Shown here: in pieces, positions 32,182 through 44,705 of the stretch
How positions within the stretch are numbered: position 1 is the stretch's first letter
Layout of the letters: every line of letters starts with the position of its first letter
Origin: Epiperipatus broadwayi
Lineage: Eukaryota; Onychophora; Udeonychophora; Euonychophora; Peripatidae
Length of the DNA: 64,000 nt
Direction: 5' to 3'
NCBI GenBank assembly: GCA_028023455.1
Contig: JAQFVV010006295.1
Coordinates: 806,001 to 870,000, forward strand
Position numbers and translations under genes: made by a program
Notes under the pieces: model-generated
What the model saw: the letters and a program-made list of their open reading frames with translations, nothing else
Databases searched by the model: none
What the model was told of the DNA's origin: nothing

Positions 32182-35175
32182 TGAAACAATAAATCAAAAA
32201 TGATAATTTACTTATATCAATTAACTGCATTTTTTTTTTTTTTTAAGTTAAGTATCATGTTAGCTTTTTCAATTGTTTTTTTTTTTTTCAAAAAATTATG
32301 AAATATCTGTTTTTTTTTTCTTTTGTGATTTCTTTCTTCCCTGCTTAAATAAAGCTATTTATCTAAGAAAAATAAAATAGGTAGCTCACTTATCTTTTTT
32401 AAATTTTATTGTTATTTTTAAATATATGTAGTTCTGTGTTATAGTATTTATTTATAAACTTGTCATAGGTAAGTGTAGATATTGTATGTTTATATTATGG
32501 GTATGTGTGTATTAAAACTGGATTTGCTACTATCTGCAAATTTTGGTATCCATGTGGTTTGGAATCCCCAATGTCATGAATATGGGAGAATTATTATATT
32601 TGAAAATTATTATTTAATAGTCTAACACTTCAAACAAATGACATAGTGGAAAAGGCAAATGACTCTAAAGTTGCATTTTGCTGATTCACGATTTTTCACT
32701 TGGCCCAGATTACAAATCTCTGTTAATTGAATATTAAGAAAAATTTGTCTTAAACTAATTAAATAACAATGGTTCAGCCAAAATGAATTGTATTATTTGC
32801 TTTTTTTTTGATGACTTTCTTTAATTAAATGAACAATGTCGCATGACTTTTTATATGCTTATTCATATGTTTCCAAGAGCAATTCTTAAATATTTATACA
32901 AACATTTTTTTCTTTTATTAGGTTTTTCAATTGCTTATTTGTTTATTTATTTTTTAGATTTTGCACTCTTAATTTCCAGTAGTCTCTAGTGTGAACTGAG
33001 TAGTTGGTGCAAGTGGAGGATATTTCATTCTTTAAGGTATTTATGAGTACATACATATTTTATCCTGTGTTAAACTTGTCCCATACAATCTTCCCTTTCT
33101 TTAAAACTAATGGAAGGGAAGATATATTCTTTGTTGAACATTCATTATAACTAAAGTTAGAATGATGAGCAAAAAATATGCATTTAAATAAGATATACTT
33201 GTTATAAGGAGAATTATTATGACTTTTAAATATATAAATTGTAAAATTTCAGTAAAATTAATTTTTTTCAGTATTTAATTAGTCTTTTATTTAATAGTAG
33301 ATGCAATAGTTTGAGCACAGATTACTTGAGAAAAAAAACGAAAACAAAAACATTTTATAATTCTATTAGCTTTCTTGGAAAAAAACAATCAAACAAGAAA
33401 TTACTGATCACAATATTAATGCTTAAATTTTAATTGTATTTATTATTTTATACATTATATTTAAATTTCATGATAAAAGAAAATAATTACCAATAAAATG
33501 ATTCAAAAACTATTGCTTAGTATTTTTTGTAATTGGCAATTCTTTATAAAATGTAAGTTGTTATTTTTACATAATTATTAATGTTAATGGTACTCGTTTA
33601 TATATTTCTAGGTTCTAAAGATGCATTACATTTGTTCACCCACTAGAAATAATATTTTTATTTGGTGTGTGTGTGTGTACGCACATATGATTTTGTAACA
33701 GTTAATTTGAAATTATTCATCACAGTGAAAATATTTTTATCCATTAAATTCAAATAATAAGATTTATTATTGTAAGGTTTTGCTGTATTTTCGTACAAAC
33801 ATTTATATTGATTGAAAACATAAATTTAGTCAGTGATTTACGTTTTTCAAATTTGACACTTTTATTATCTCTTATATTTTCTGATGGAATATTAATGAAA
33901 CATATAAATGCATTTCTGAGTGTTCATGTTTTGTCAAACTTTGTTAAATAATTTTTTCTTTATTATGGTTTTTTATTTTTCTAAGTAATATTTTTATTAT
34001 TTGGTTTGAAAGTTTACAGAGTGTTGTGAATAAATAAGTGGAGCTTCACAGAAAAAGTCAAAATAAAAGTTTTAAAAAATTTGCTTAATATATGAAAATG
34101 AGTAATGATAAAAGAAAAGTAGCTGAACTAACTCTCAAATATATGGTTTATCACTTAAGAATCTTGTTTTCTTAATTTTGCAACAGTTCAGCTCTGAATT
34201 ATTAGTTTATAATCGGAAGGCCAAATTTTAGTGACTTACTTTAGTTTATTATAGATAGGATTATTTAGATTTGTTTTCCTTGCTCAATTATATCATAATT
34301 TGTAAAAATAAAAAAAATATTAACCCTATGATATTGGACTTATGGGAGACTTTGTATATGTTTTGAGTTTATACATAGCTTAATTTATTTATTTCATTAA
34401 GATAATATTTATATAGTCAGATAGCTTGGGTCTAGAAACATGTTCTGAGAAAAATAAACCATAGAATGAACTATGAAAGTTTTGGCACCTTTCATAGAAT
34501 ACTTAAGGTGGGATTATTGCTTTACCTTTTTTTAAAACTTTTTTTTATTACTCTGCTATTTTAAATTGATGTATTATATAAGTATTTTCAATTGTTCATT
34601 TACATCAGGCATGGATACCTTGCTGTCAAGGATGACATATCGCATTTGTATGGCATACTGAATTCATGATTATACCAACAATAATGTCTTGTTATATACA
34701 ATTTTAAGAATATATTTTAAAAAGTTTTATTTTGGAATAATGAGTAATATGAGGCCCACTCTTAGAAAAAGATTGCCTTTGTTTATATCATTATTATCAT
34801 GAGCTGTTGTTAGCTCACTGAATGTAATATCAAATATTCATTTATTAAAGTTTAGCACAAGAATTTTCTATAGCAATCCAATGAAAGTTTTGATTTTTGC
34901 ATCTTAAATTATGTTTTTTTTCTTTTAATGCTCATCACATAGCATTTAATTAGAATTGTCCTTAATCTTTAATTATTTTTTTTTTTCTTGTTGTTTTATC
35001 CATTGTAATTTAAGTTTTTAAAATAATATCAATAAATTTAATATTCATTAGTGTCAATCTACTTTTGGACTGAAATCTTTTTTTCTTTCTTTTTCTAAAT
35101 ATATAAATGAAATGTTATTTGGGTATATTCATATATTTTTTATTATATAAAAATATATATACCAATAATATTCTA

Positions 35176-35966
35176 GTCAGCTTCGATGTTACTTCTTTAT
35201 TTACAAATATTCCAGTTAATGAAGCTTTAAGTATCATTTTTAAAAAGTGCAATTTAGAAGTCCATGTTATTAAATTGAACTAAACATTAGCCTTTCAAAG
35301 ATTCATTTCATGTATAATGGACAATCTTTTAAGCATATTTTTAATATTCTGATGGGTTCACTATTTTCAGGGGTAATAGCTAATTTATTCTTGGAATATA
35401 TAGAAATTCATGTTTTAGAGTCAGCACCTTTAAAACCTCTCGTGTGGCTCAGGTATATAGATGATACATTTATCATCTAGCAACATGGTAAAGACAATTT
35501 ATATATTTTTTTCACACATATAAACAATGTACATGCTAATATTAAATTTACAATGGAAACAGAGAAACTGATGGGAAACTTCCCCCCCTTTTTTTTTTGA
35601 TGTACTTGTCACCAAAAGAAAAAAAAAAGAAGAATCTTTTATCTTTTTTAATTTTCAGAAAATCTACACATATTGACAAATAATAACAATTTTCAGCACA
35701 TCATTATCCAGCGCAAAACTTTTCACAATTTTCATCACATTATCATCCAGCTCAAAAATTTGCTGTTGAAAAAAGAAATTTTCACTAGAGCTATTAACCT
35801 TCTTTCAGATAAATTAAATCTAGAAGATGAAATAAATCATATAAATAATGTCTTATTAGCTAATGGCAATAGTAATAAAGCAATGCACTGCACCTTAATT
35901 CAAGTCTTAAACAATGAAAATATGAAAAAGAAGAATCAATTATTAGAGTTTGCATTCCCTATATAA
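35176..35966 (+). pseudogene. PLE reverse transcriptase remnant
   Basis: The block VSFDVTSLFTNIPVNEAL at 35176 is the diagnostic first catalytic block of Penelope RTs. After frame changes LEYIEIHVLESAP and PLVWLRYIDDTFII (about 35390-35480) give an intact YIDD box, then NNVHANIKFTMETEKLMGN (about 35525-35575) and, in the open stretch from 35673, the finger-end segment with HHIIIQLKNLLLKKEIFTRA and INLLSDKLNLEDEINHINNV. The protein would prime DNA synthesis from the nick made by its GIY-YIG partner. A T-run (35588-35599) and an A-run (35619-35630) break the frame. Confidence 0.8.
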
Positions 35967-36400
35967 AGGAAACTCCAGTCATTATTGCACATATTCTAAA
36001 ACATTATAATATGAAGACAGTCTATACTATTTGTTAAAAAATTAATAGCATTCTATTTGAGCCTAAAAACTCAATCTCTCTTGGAGCTCATGGAGTTTAT
36101 GAAATTTCATGTAGCCTTTGTAATTATATAAGTATGAGTAATCATCACAACAATGCTAGAAGAGATGGTTAATGCAGTTAAGCAACATTCATCATTATCA
36201 GCACTATCTCTTCATGCTATAGACACAGGTCATAGTATTGATTTTTCTAACACAAGAATACTATCCAGATGTGATATTCTCTAGCAGTGACAAATCAGAG
36301 AAGCTATTGAGATCTTTAAAAGATCAGATTGTATCAACAAACATGATTATATATGCAAATTATCTTCTATTTGGAAATTTTTTTTAGAAACTCATTAATC
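35967..36400 (+). pseudogene. PLE GIY-YIG endonuclease remnant
   Basis: Continuing from the RT: IAHILKHYNMKTVYT (linker), SISLGAHGVYEISCSLCNYI (the GIY strand as V-Y-E, with Y-I-S in place of Y-I-G), then HAIDTGHSIDFSNTRILSRC and IREAIEIFKRSDCINKHDYI. Order and spacing are as expected of Penelope endonucleases. Stops near 36030 and 36170 and the loss of the glycine in Y-I-G indicate an inactive copy. Confidence 0.78.
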
Positions 36401-36610
36401 TAAATAATTTCTTATATTTATTATTTCTGTTTTCTGTTACTAAAACATTCATTATTGTTATACATCAATGTTTACAGTACCTCTACAATTATTTTCCTAA
36501 TATTTATTCCCAGTTGATGACCAATGTGATCTGGCTGAAACATTGGTGTGTGTGTGTATATATATATATATGGATGAACCTGGATAATATTTCATTTATA
36601 TCTGGAGCCC

Positions 36611-37795
36611 ATGAAAATCTTTATTTTGATATGTATATATAAACATATAAATATTCATACTATTTTACTTATATAAGCATGAGTACTTATGAATACAGAT
36701 AGCTGTTCCTAACAGATTCTCAATCTTATTTCTGGGTATAGATCCTTCACAGGTTATTCAGAAACCATATTTTATTCATTTTATGCTTCAAGTTAATGGG
36801 TTTGAGAAGTTCAAACATCTTAAGATTCTGAAGTCAAGTTTTTTAAAGGAAAAGTTCAAAGTTGCCTGAAGTTAGTTTACAATTGAAGTCATATATAATT
36901 AAGGACATTTTTACAAGTCATAAGCAGCATCAGCAATTGTACTGTGAATCCGAAATTAAAAATTCATTTTGTGTGAGTGAATTCATGAATTTTGTGAATG
37001 GATATGGGAATTCTACTGCAATTTTTCATTGCTAATAACTCTAATCTGCATTCTCATAAAGAAATGAACAGTAAATTGAATTATATGTTCCAACGTTATT
37101 CATTGAGAAAATTTTGAATGTCTTTAAATATAGAATTATAGCATTAATATCAGAAGGGAATATGAGAAAGAAGAGACAAGAATCTGAACAATAACATTGT
37201 GGAAGGGAGCAAGTATGAGTTGATAATGTAAAGCAAGATCAGGAAAGATTAGAGGATATTAGCTAGTTTTTTGTTTTGTGTCAATTAATAATAATGATGA
37301 TATTGTATATTTTTTTTAGTGAGAAATATTTATTGCATATAGACAAAGTTATACATTGTTATCAATTATCACTTACAATAAATATAATAGATATGTCTTA
37401 AATTATCAAGACATTGTAAAATAAAATATAACAAAACTACTTTCATTGTTAAATCACAACGGCTATAACTTAATTATTTAACAGGATGAATTCTTCTTAG
37501 CTGGATATTGTATTTGTAAGAAGACTTGAATTGTATGTTTGTCTTTTAGTATTAAGTAATGATTTTTTTTTTTTTTAAAGAAATTATTATCAGCTTTACA
37601 GTTTGTTTAAAATTTCTGAAAATTTTTATGAAATTTAAATATTGTAATTGAAGAAGCTAATCTAATGGTTACATATTATAGATAGTATTTCTAAAGCTTA
37701 AGAAAAAATTGGACTCACATTTATTAATTCAGTTTTTTTGTAATGCAATGTTACCAAAATCATCTTTTCCTCTATTTTTGCTATAGTATCTTATA
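36611..37795. other. A+T-rich region, nothing recognised
   Basis: Slightly less A+T-rich between 36660 and 37260, but no frame, motif or repeat could be assigned. Confidence 0.5.
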
Positions 37796-37977
37796 TATAA
37801 ATCCAATTTATCCAAATCACTTCAAACACTTTTTAGCATCCAAATCACTTCAAACACTTTTTAGCAAAATCTTTTTATTGTACATATATACACATACACC
37901 TACGTATGTGTATATATGTATAATAAAAGGTTTTTGCTAAAAAGTGTTCAAATGATTTGTATATATTGGATTTATAC
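37796..37977. repeat. Near-perfect long hairpin with a 28-bp duplication in one arm
   Basis: The left arm TAAATCCAATTTATCCAAAT...CACTTTTTAGCA...TACATATATACACATAC pairs with GTATGTGTATATATGTA...TGCTAAAAAGTG...ATATTGGATTTA on the right; the centre is at about 37900. In the left arm TCCAAATCACTTCAAACACT plus TTTTAGCA is doubled (37811-37838 and 37839-37866), so one copy bulges out. It resembles a small palindromic MITE or a hairpin RNA gene; no protein is coded. Confidence 0.85.
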
Positions 37978-38801
37978 AGTTTTAATGTATTTATAATTCT
38001 TGTTATTCTAATTTTTCCTGATGGATTTAACTGAGATTTGAAATTTCAGCTTTATAAAGCATGAATCTTAAAAAAAAAACACAGCATGTATATAAAATAA
38101 AAATACTATAATAGAATATATATTTTAACATTAATTTTAAAAACTTAGTATAGTTTCAATAGTTAACACCATTTTCATTATCAACACAACCTTTCATCAT
38201 TAAATACAATTAAAAAAAAACATTTTTATTTATTTGAACATTATTGACCCTCTAATTCATCATGCATTCATTTTGTGTTATTTTATTTTTCTATTATTTT
38301 TTTATTTTTCACAAATTCCTGCAACAATACCTGAATCAAACTAGTATACATGTTGTTATTGGGTTTTTTTGTGATTATAAAATACCGACACATTTATAGA
38401 TTTAGTTTGAGAATGAAACAAAAACTAATTCTACAAATATATCAGTATTTTATAATAGTGAAGAAAAAAAATACATTGAGGTGATTTGTAAAGAAAGAAA
38501 TGATAGAAAGAGAAAAATCAAAGAAGCTTGGTTTATTTGAAAATTCAACATGTGATGAATCAAAAAATCAGTAGTATTCAAATATACAAAATATGAATTT
38601 TTAAAATTTTATTCACCATAATTATGAAATGTTGTCATGTTGATAAATATGAACAAAATGCTAATATAATGAAAAATTTAAAAAATGCTAAAAATTAGTA
38701 AAAGAAAAAAAAAATTATTAGATATTTAAATATTATATCTTTTGTATAATTTTTTGTTTTCAATTTTCATCATATATATGCAAAAATTGTATAAATATAA
38801 T
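37978..38801. other. A+T-rich region, nothing recognised
   Basis: Low-complexity DNA between the hairpin and the terminal-inverted-repeat element. Confidence 0.55.
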
Positions 38802-39039
38802 TGGTAGTTTTCTCTTAGTGTGTTGAAATCACGAGAAGGCATACTTTCTATGTAAACTAACATAAATATAACATTACCGGGCCTTTTTTTTAATTTTCAA
38901 TTTTAACATTATTTTCTAAAATGGAATAATTACGTTTTTAAATTACATTATATGTACATTATACATTTTAACACCTTGCGACATTTTGCAAACTATTTGT
39001 AAACAATTTATGAAACGACATTATTTTATAAAAAACATT

Positions 39040-39450
39040 ATTTTTGAAAATACAAGAATTACATGTTAAAATTACATTCCACAAGTCAGCGCATAGCGCT
39101 GGGATGTGCAGGGGGGGGACTAATAGTTTTGCCGGTCCGAAGGATCGGCCAAAAGATGCACTATTCAATTTACGAACCAACATTATTTTTTAAAATACAA
39201 TAATTACATTTTTAAATTACATTCATCATCTCAGTGGGTAGTGCTGGAATGTGCAGGGAGGGGGACACACAATGATTTTACTGGTCCGAAGGATTGGTCA
39301 AAAGATGTAATACTCTGAATCAAACCAAGATTATGATTTGCAAAATAACGTGCAACCTCAGACATTTTATTTGTCTCTTATCTGTTCTTAATCTGACCAA
39401 AAGATGCAGTACTCTGATCAAACCAAGCTTACGATTTCCAAAATAACGTG
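39040..39450 (+). repeat. Tandem subrepeats inside the 38.8-39.9 kb element
   Basis: GGTCCGAAGGAT(C/T)GG(C/T)CAAAAGATG is found near 39135 and 39280, each preceded by GG(G/A)ATGTGCAGGG. TCAAACCAAG followed by ATTTGCAAAATAACGTGCAA-like sequence is found near 39321 and 39418. The two periods overlap, so the array grew in more than one step. Confidence 0.8.
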
Positions 39451-39829
39451 CAACCTTAACCATTTCATTTGACCCACAGCTGTTCTCGCACAAATGTCTT
39501 TTTGCATGAGTTGCGTGAAATGGTGCTTGGCCTGACCAGTTTTGCAATTGTTTTCACATTCCATGATGTGTAGGGAAGTGCGGGAATGGGCTACAATTAT
39601 TAGTATGTAATAGTACGTCAGTTAGGGTGTAAGATCACTATTACAAAGGCTTATTACAACAGTTATGGCCAGTTGAATTCCAAACACCCTCACAATATAT
39701 TGTAGCGATCTGTTAAATGTGTGCATATGCATAGTGTCACAAAGGTCATCAGCAGGCCATGATATTGGTGTGCAATGCCATCTAAGCCTGCACCGGCTAA
39801 TATGAACAGAACTGTTCTATAGCCTGTAA

Positions 39830-39901
39830 CTTTCTATGCAAAAGCACAAAAATATTGGGTTGCGTAAATGTCATATTTCTGTGCGTTTGCATAGAAAGTA
39901 C
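39830..39901. repeat. Hairpin next to the right terminal inverted repeat
   Basis: ACTTTCTATGCAAAAGCACA and TGTGCGTTTGCATAGAAAGT flank a 30-base centre including GGGTTGCGTAAATG. The right arm is itself part of the terminal repeat, so the end sequence exists three times in this element. Confidence 0.85.
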
Positions 39902-39946
39902 ATCCTCTCGCGATTTCAACACGCTATGAAAAGTCTACCATATAAT

Positions 39947-42565
39947 TTTAATATTGCAACAACTTTTGTATGATTTAAAAAACAACATATTTTTTTTTAT
40001 TGTTTTAAGTTTTTTTAAATATTATTCAAGAGCTGAAATACAATTAAAGAATTTGCTTTTTTTTTGTTTTATTGATTGGCATTAAAATTTCAGTAACTTT
40101 TATTACCACCAAGAAGGTAATGATAAAAATATAGTTTCTTTATAAATGTTTTTAGAATCTGATCAATATACAATAAAACAGATTTTTAAAGGTATCTTGG
40201 ATTTATTTTATAAAATATTCAGTACTATATTTCTATGAATTATTTTCATTTTAAAATTATGCAGATATAGTATACACATTCTCTCTCTTTCTTTGTGTGT
40301 GTTGTTATATATATAAAATCTTGAATTTTTTTCCACTTAATATATAATATGAATTTTGCAGCATTCATTATTATTCATGGATTTGCATGTCTATAGAAAA
40401 CCTTAGAACTAAATATTTTGGATGCACAGCCTCAGAAATACAATGTCTCTCATATATATATATTAGGCTAATGAAGATGCTGAATAGAAATATCATTGAG
40501 AATACTAGTTTCTTTATAATAATACAAAAATTAATGCAGATATTTTTTCATCTATTGTTTTTTTTACTCGTGAAAAATCTTGCAATTTTAAATTTGATCT
40601 TAGTCTAAATAATACTATATGAAGGGAAAAAAAACAAACAAACATAGAAAAGGGAAAACTAAGAAGGCAATTTGCACAGAATAGATTTTGAGATTCTATA
40701 ATAAATAGCAATGTGCTCAGTGAGATATAGAAAGTCACATGATATCTTTTTCTGCTTAAATCATTATTATTATATAACTAATAATATATGCTCTCATTAT
40801 TTATATTGTTAATAGTAGTTCAGTTAATTACATCGTGTGATATAATTTCACAAGTATTTATTATTTTATATGTATGTGCGTGTTTGTACTGCATTATATA
40901 TATATGTATATTAATAAAATTCATTTGAATAGTTTTTTGAAATTTGTTAGTTTTTTGTTGTTGAACTATCTTTGATTGCGAATCCTAAATGAAGATGACT
41001 TCCTAAATATTGTTGACAAACCTATTTTATAAAACATTTCATTTATTTCTGAAGAGATAATGTGGTAATTTTCTTAATGTTTTCTGCTTTGCAGAACATC
41101 CTTTAAAATATCGTATTTTGCACTGCTGCATACTATTAATAGTTTTCTCATTCTTGGATAGCTCTTGTGATTCTGTGATCTTCTAATAGTAAGATTGCTG
41201 CAAATTTAATTTTTTTTTTTTTTGAATGATGTAGCACAGCAGTATGAACACATTTTCTTAACTTTTTTTACTTAGGAATTGAATTCAAAAGTTTTGGTCT
41301 TATAGCAAATTTTTCAATTGCTCAGCGTGTAATTTGGCATATGTACTTTTATGTATATTATTAAATCTAAAGCATAATAAGCATCACATTATTATTTTTA
41401 TGTGTAGTATTAAATATAAAGCATAATAAGTATCAGAATTATTAAAACATCAGAATTCAGAAAAACCACAAAATTTTCCTAACATTAGGTTTTACTGCAA
41501 ACTACACAGTTGTATTTGATTTCTAATATGCGCTTTAACCAGAACAGAACTCATATCAATAGGAATAATTTGTTGCCATTTTTACATATATATATAAAGT
41601 GTTTTTGATGTTTTATTTACACAAATGATTCTTAATTGCATGAATTAATGGAAAAAGCGTGTTTGAGAAAATCACCTACACATAAAAAATAATGCACATT
41701 TAAAAAAAGTTACATTGAGTATTATTAAAGTAATTATAAGTTGATTTCATAATAAAAGTTATAATCAATAATTATAAAAATGAACTTTGAAATATAAAAT
41801 AAAAATGTTGAAACAAGCGTCTCTCCACTTTAATTGATTAATTAATTAATGTTAATTACTGTTTTTAAATGTGTATTTAAATTACTTGAAGCACTTGAAA
41901 AATCTATGGAATCATATTTTAAAGAAGTGGTATTTACCATCTAATAATTAAATATGAAGGCAGTTACCGTTTCCCCCCTTCTAAATATATATACTGTTAA
42001 AAATAATTTTATTGATCTTTTTATTCTAATTAGATTATCAGTAATGTTTTATCAGTATTATTATTTTGTCCTTCAGATTCTTAAATCATCTTTACTACAA
42101 AATACTATTCAGAGGCATGTTTTAATAAAAGCACGATTTAATTACACTTCACAGATAGTTACTCTCGACTGGTGTTAATTAGGAAAGAAGTTGCTTGTTC
42201 ATAAAATAGTTTTCATACTTTTTTACTTACCGCAGATAATTAATATATATATTCCACTTTAAGATATTTTAGTAATTATTAAATTCATAATTTTACCATT
42301 TTAATTATACTTTACAATACTAAACTACTTTTATATTCTCTTTTCAATATTTTTTTTTTTTTTGCATTATTATTTTCGCTTTTTTTTTTTAAATTTTAAA
42401 ATGGAGATTTGGGTAAGGTAGTGTAAAATGAGATGCCGTTATATCATTTGCATCTAAAATAATGGTTAATGAATACATTTTGGTATCCTTCATCATTTCA
42501 TAATTACAGAGCTTAATAAAAGATGAAGACTACATTAGTAGATAAAAATTCAAGATAGTTTTAAA
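39947..42565. other. A+T-rich region without identified genes
   Basis: Short frames such as that from 40387 or 41954 have the Ile/Phe/Asn/Lys bias of random AT-rich DNA and no domain I recognise. Microsatellite-like TCTC/GTGT sequence occurs at about 40280-40302. Confidence 0.5.
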
Positions 42566-43205
42566 GTGTTTATCTATTTCTTTTTATATCATCATCATTT
42601 GCAACAATTGTCAATCCACTGCTGGATGATGATCTCTCAAAGTTTATATACAGTTTCCTCAATCTCTAGCCTGTTTTCCCCACATGACCAAACTTCCTTA
42701 TTTCACTCATTTATCTCAATAAGGTCCATTTCTGGGGGTGGGGGGTACAATTTCTTGGGATCTAATTTAAGACTTCAATTGTTTATCTATTATTTTCTCT
42801 TCTAGCAATATGCTCAGTCTAGCTTCATTTCAGTCTCTTTTATCAATAGTATCAATAATACTTGTTTGTTTCAACGTCTATGTATTTCATTTTTGATCGC
42901 TCTTCTGTTAAGTGTTTAACTCTCAGATCCATTAGCAAGAACGAGTAAAACACATTTATTAAAAACTTTTTCAAACACAAGCATATTTCCTTTTATTTAA
43001 AGTTATTTTTACCAAAAGCACTTCTTACATGTTTAATTCTGTGATTGATTTAATCCATTATGTCTCCATCTGTCTTAATAATATACTAAGGTATTTGTAA
43101 TTGTTAATTTCTTTTAATTCATCATAATTTTTTTCTTCTGAGAAAATCCATTTAACATTAGACTTTTTAACATTTATCTTTGATCCTTAATTCTTTATTG
43201 TGAAA
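42566..43205 (-). mobile_element. RTE-clade LINE 3' end, copy 3 (5' truncated)
   Basis: Minus strand. The coding end (about 43190-43010) reads MVNGFSEEKNYDELKEINNY-like residues across frames, with YKYLS at the place of the E-Y-x-Y-L-G motif. The 3' UTR (about 42840-42575) shares with the copy at 50.6-51.0 kb the plus-strand words ATCATCATCATTTGCAACAA, CAATCCACTGCTGGATGA and CAAACTTCCTTATTTCACTC. A reverse-oriented ATCATC...AGTCCACTGCTGGA end is typical of RTE elements. Only the last 640 bp remain, as expected from incomplete reverse transcription. Confidence 0.75.
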
Positions 43206-43734
43206 CTAAGTATGGGAAGGAGGTGAGAATCTTTTTTTTTTTTTTTTTAAAAAAAATCTAAATAAAAGTTTGTCAAAATTATTTTTAAAAATGGAAAAAA
43301 AAGTTACCATCTATTAGAACCTTATTTAAATATTAATAAAATAGCATCCAAGTCACATATGTTAATATATTTTCATTTATCTAATTTTAAACATTTCTAA
43401 ATTACTTTAGCTAGAACTTAATTTTTAAAAATTTTTCTGCTTTAAAATCTATATGTGAGTGTACATTGTGTCACCAAAACAATTTATTATTTACAAATTA
43501 TTTTTTAAAGCAATGATTTTTTTTAACAATACATAATATTTTATAAATAATAATAACTTTGCAGAACTGGGTAATTTTTTAAATGCTTGATTATTTCATT
43601 TAATCAACATTCTACTGTATTGCTATTGTAAAGTTAATAATTGTCTACATATACTCATACTAATCATATGCATGTAGCTATGTATGAATGCAGTAAATGT
43701 TTAATAAGAAAAATAATTATTTAAATACAGTAAG
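43206..43734. other. A+T-rich spacer, nothing recognised
   Basis: Includes a T-run/A-run junction at 43231-43257; no feature otherwise. Confidence 0.55.
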
Positions 43735-43830
43735 GTCTGCTTATAATGAACTCATTGGTTCTAGAAAGTCATTCATAGTAACTTACATTGAAATGAATAT
43801 AGTGAGAGTTAATCTGTTTCAGATCTATAT
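43735..43830 (+). mobile_element. Possible Tc1/mariner or pogo-like transposon left end
   Basis: ACAGTAAGGTCTGCTTATAA followed by TGAACTCATTGG, then an echo CATTCATAGTAACTTACATT, resembles the CAGT(A/G)xxxCCxCxTTATAACGAAC ends of pogo/Tigger elements. I did not find the opposite end, so this is a tentative, possibly truncated, copy. Confidence 0.35.
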
Positions 43831-44119
43831 CCTAGAACAAAGTTAGGATTGAAAATAACCATTTAAATAGTAAAAAAAAAAATCCATAATACCAAATAAA
43901 TGTTAGTATATATATGTAATTATTTACTGTACTTTATTGTGCAGTTCAATTTTAATGAAAACTAAAATAAAAATTTTAAAAGTATAAAATAAAAATGTAA
44001 ACAAGCTTATCCTATAAAAATTCCCAGAACATTGATTTAGTCATATTATTTCTTGAATTTTGCTTCTTTCCCCTGTTAATTATTATTATTACTTTTTTTT
44101 TTTTTATGCTATATTCTAA

Positions 44120-44705
44120 GTAAGTTTTCTGCTTCTTAGTGAAAATTAAAATTGATCTAAAATCTAAAACAAACACTAGTAAAAAAATCACTTTCATTTG
44201 GAATTTTTTGTTTTAGATTGGCTCAAAAATTTATTGTGTTTGCATGTCTTAGCCAGCCATTGGTATTTATATTATTTTTGTTAATTGACATTTTTACAAC
44301 TTTTTCATTTGGAAATATTTTTCCATGATGCAATGTTCGGAGCTCAGTTTTTTGCATCGTATTGAAAATTAAAATCAATCTTCCAAAATCAAAAACAAAC
44401 ATTAGTAAATGATCACATTACTTTTGTTTTCTTATTTGAATTTGTTTTATAGTGCTAATCATTTTCCTGACTTAGGATTTTATAAAGATTGTGAAGCAAA
44501 CATGCCATCCAATAATATTCATCAAAGCATTTTTATTAATTGACAGTTTTCCAGTTTTCTTACCTGGAAATGTTCTTTTTATGGTGTTGATGAACTTTTC
44601 ATAAAGCTCTGAGATATCTTGTGCATCTATGCCTTTTGTCAACCAATGGTCTTTGCAACATTTTTGTTCATTAACTGTTTTATCTTTGATGTTCAGTGTT
44701 ATGCC
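44120..44705 (+). repeat. Degenerate tandem array, unit about 220-255 bp
   Basis: GAAAATTAAAAT followed by AAAACAAACA(C/T)TAGTAAA occurs at 44141 and 44364. TTAATTGACA(T/G)TTTT followed by TGGAAAT occurs at 44281 and 44536. AGCCA(G)CCATTGGTATTT and CAACCAATGGTCTTT occur at about 44252 and 44640. Spacing varies, so the copies are old and have small gaps. Function unknown; the sequence has no open frame. Confidence 0.6.

Larger units (their letters stand above)
31501..35169. other. A+T-rich region, SINE copy and one duplication, no gene
   Basis: Apart from the SINE at 31697-31780 and the duplication at 32084-32181 I see only low-complexity DNA, including a (GT)n tract at about 33665-33679. Confidence 0.5.
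35170..36610 (+). mobile_element. Penelope-like element, best-preserved copy (5' truncated)
   Basis: Penelope-like retroelement with RT followed by a GIY-YIG endonuclease, then a 3' UTR to about 36610 that contains (GT)n(AT)n and ATATGGATGAACCTGGATAA. That UTR is shared with the copy at 6.0-6.9 kb. The sequence starts within the RT palm, so fingers and N-terminus are missing. Frame changes are few compared with the LINEs, which suggests a younger insertion. The (GT)n tract at about 36546-36571 is in the place where the 6.8-kb copy has a diverged sequence. Confidence 0.82.
38802..39940. mobile_element. Terminal-inverted-repeat DNA transposon, non-autonomous, superfamily unassigned
   Basis: The left end TGGTAGTTTTCTCTTAGTGT and, on the other strand, the right end TGGTAGACTTTTCATAGCGT are inverted and continue with GTTGAAATC(A/G)CGAGA...TACTTTCTATG over about 60 bp. 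Exact 6-bp repeats TATAAT flank them (38796-38801 and 39941-39946), though such an AT-rich word could match by chance. The interior is clearly richer in G+C than its surroundings. It carries tandem units (period about 144 around 38921, 39058, 39202; another pair at 39292 and 39396) and an extra hairpin next to the right end (39830-39901). No frame resembles a transposase. Confidence 0.72.
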
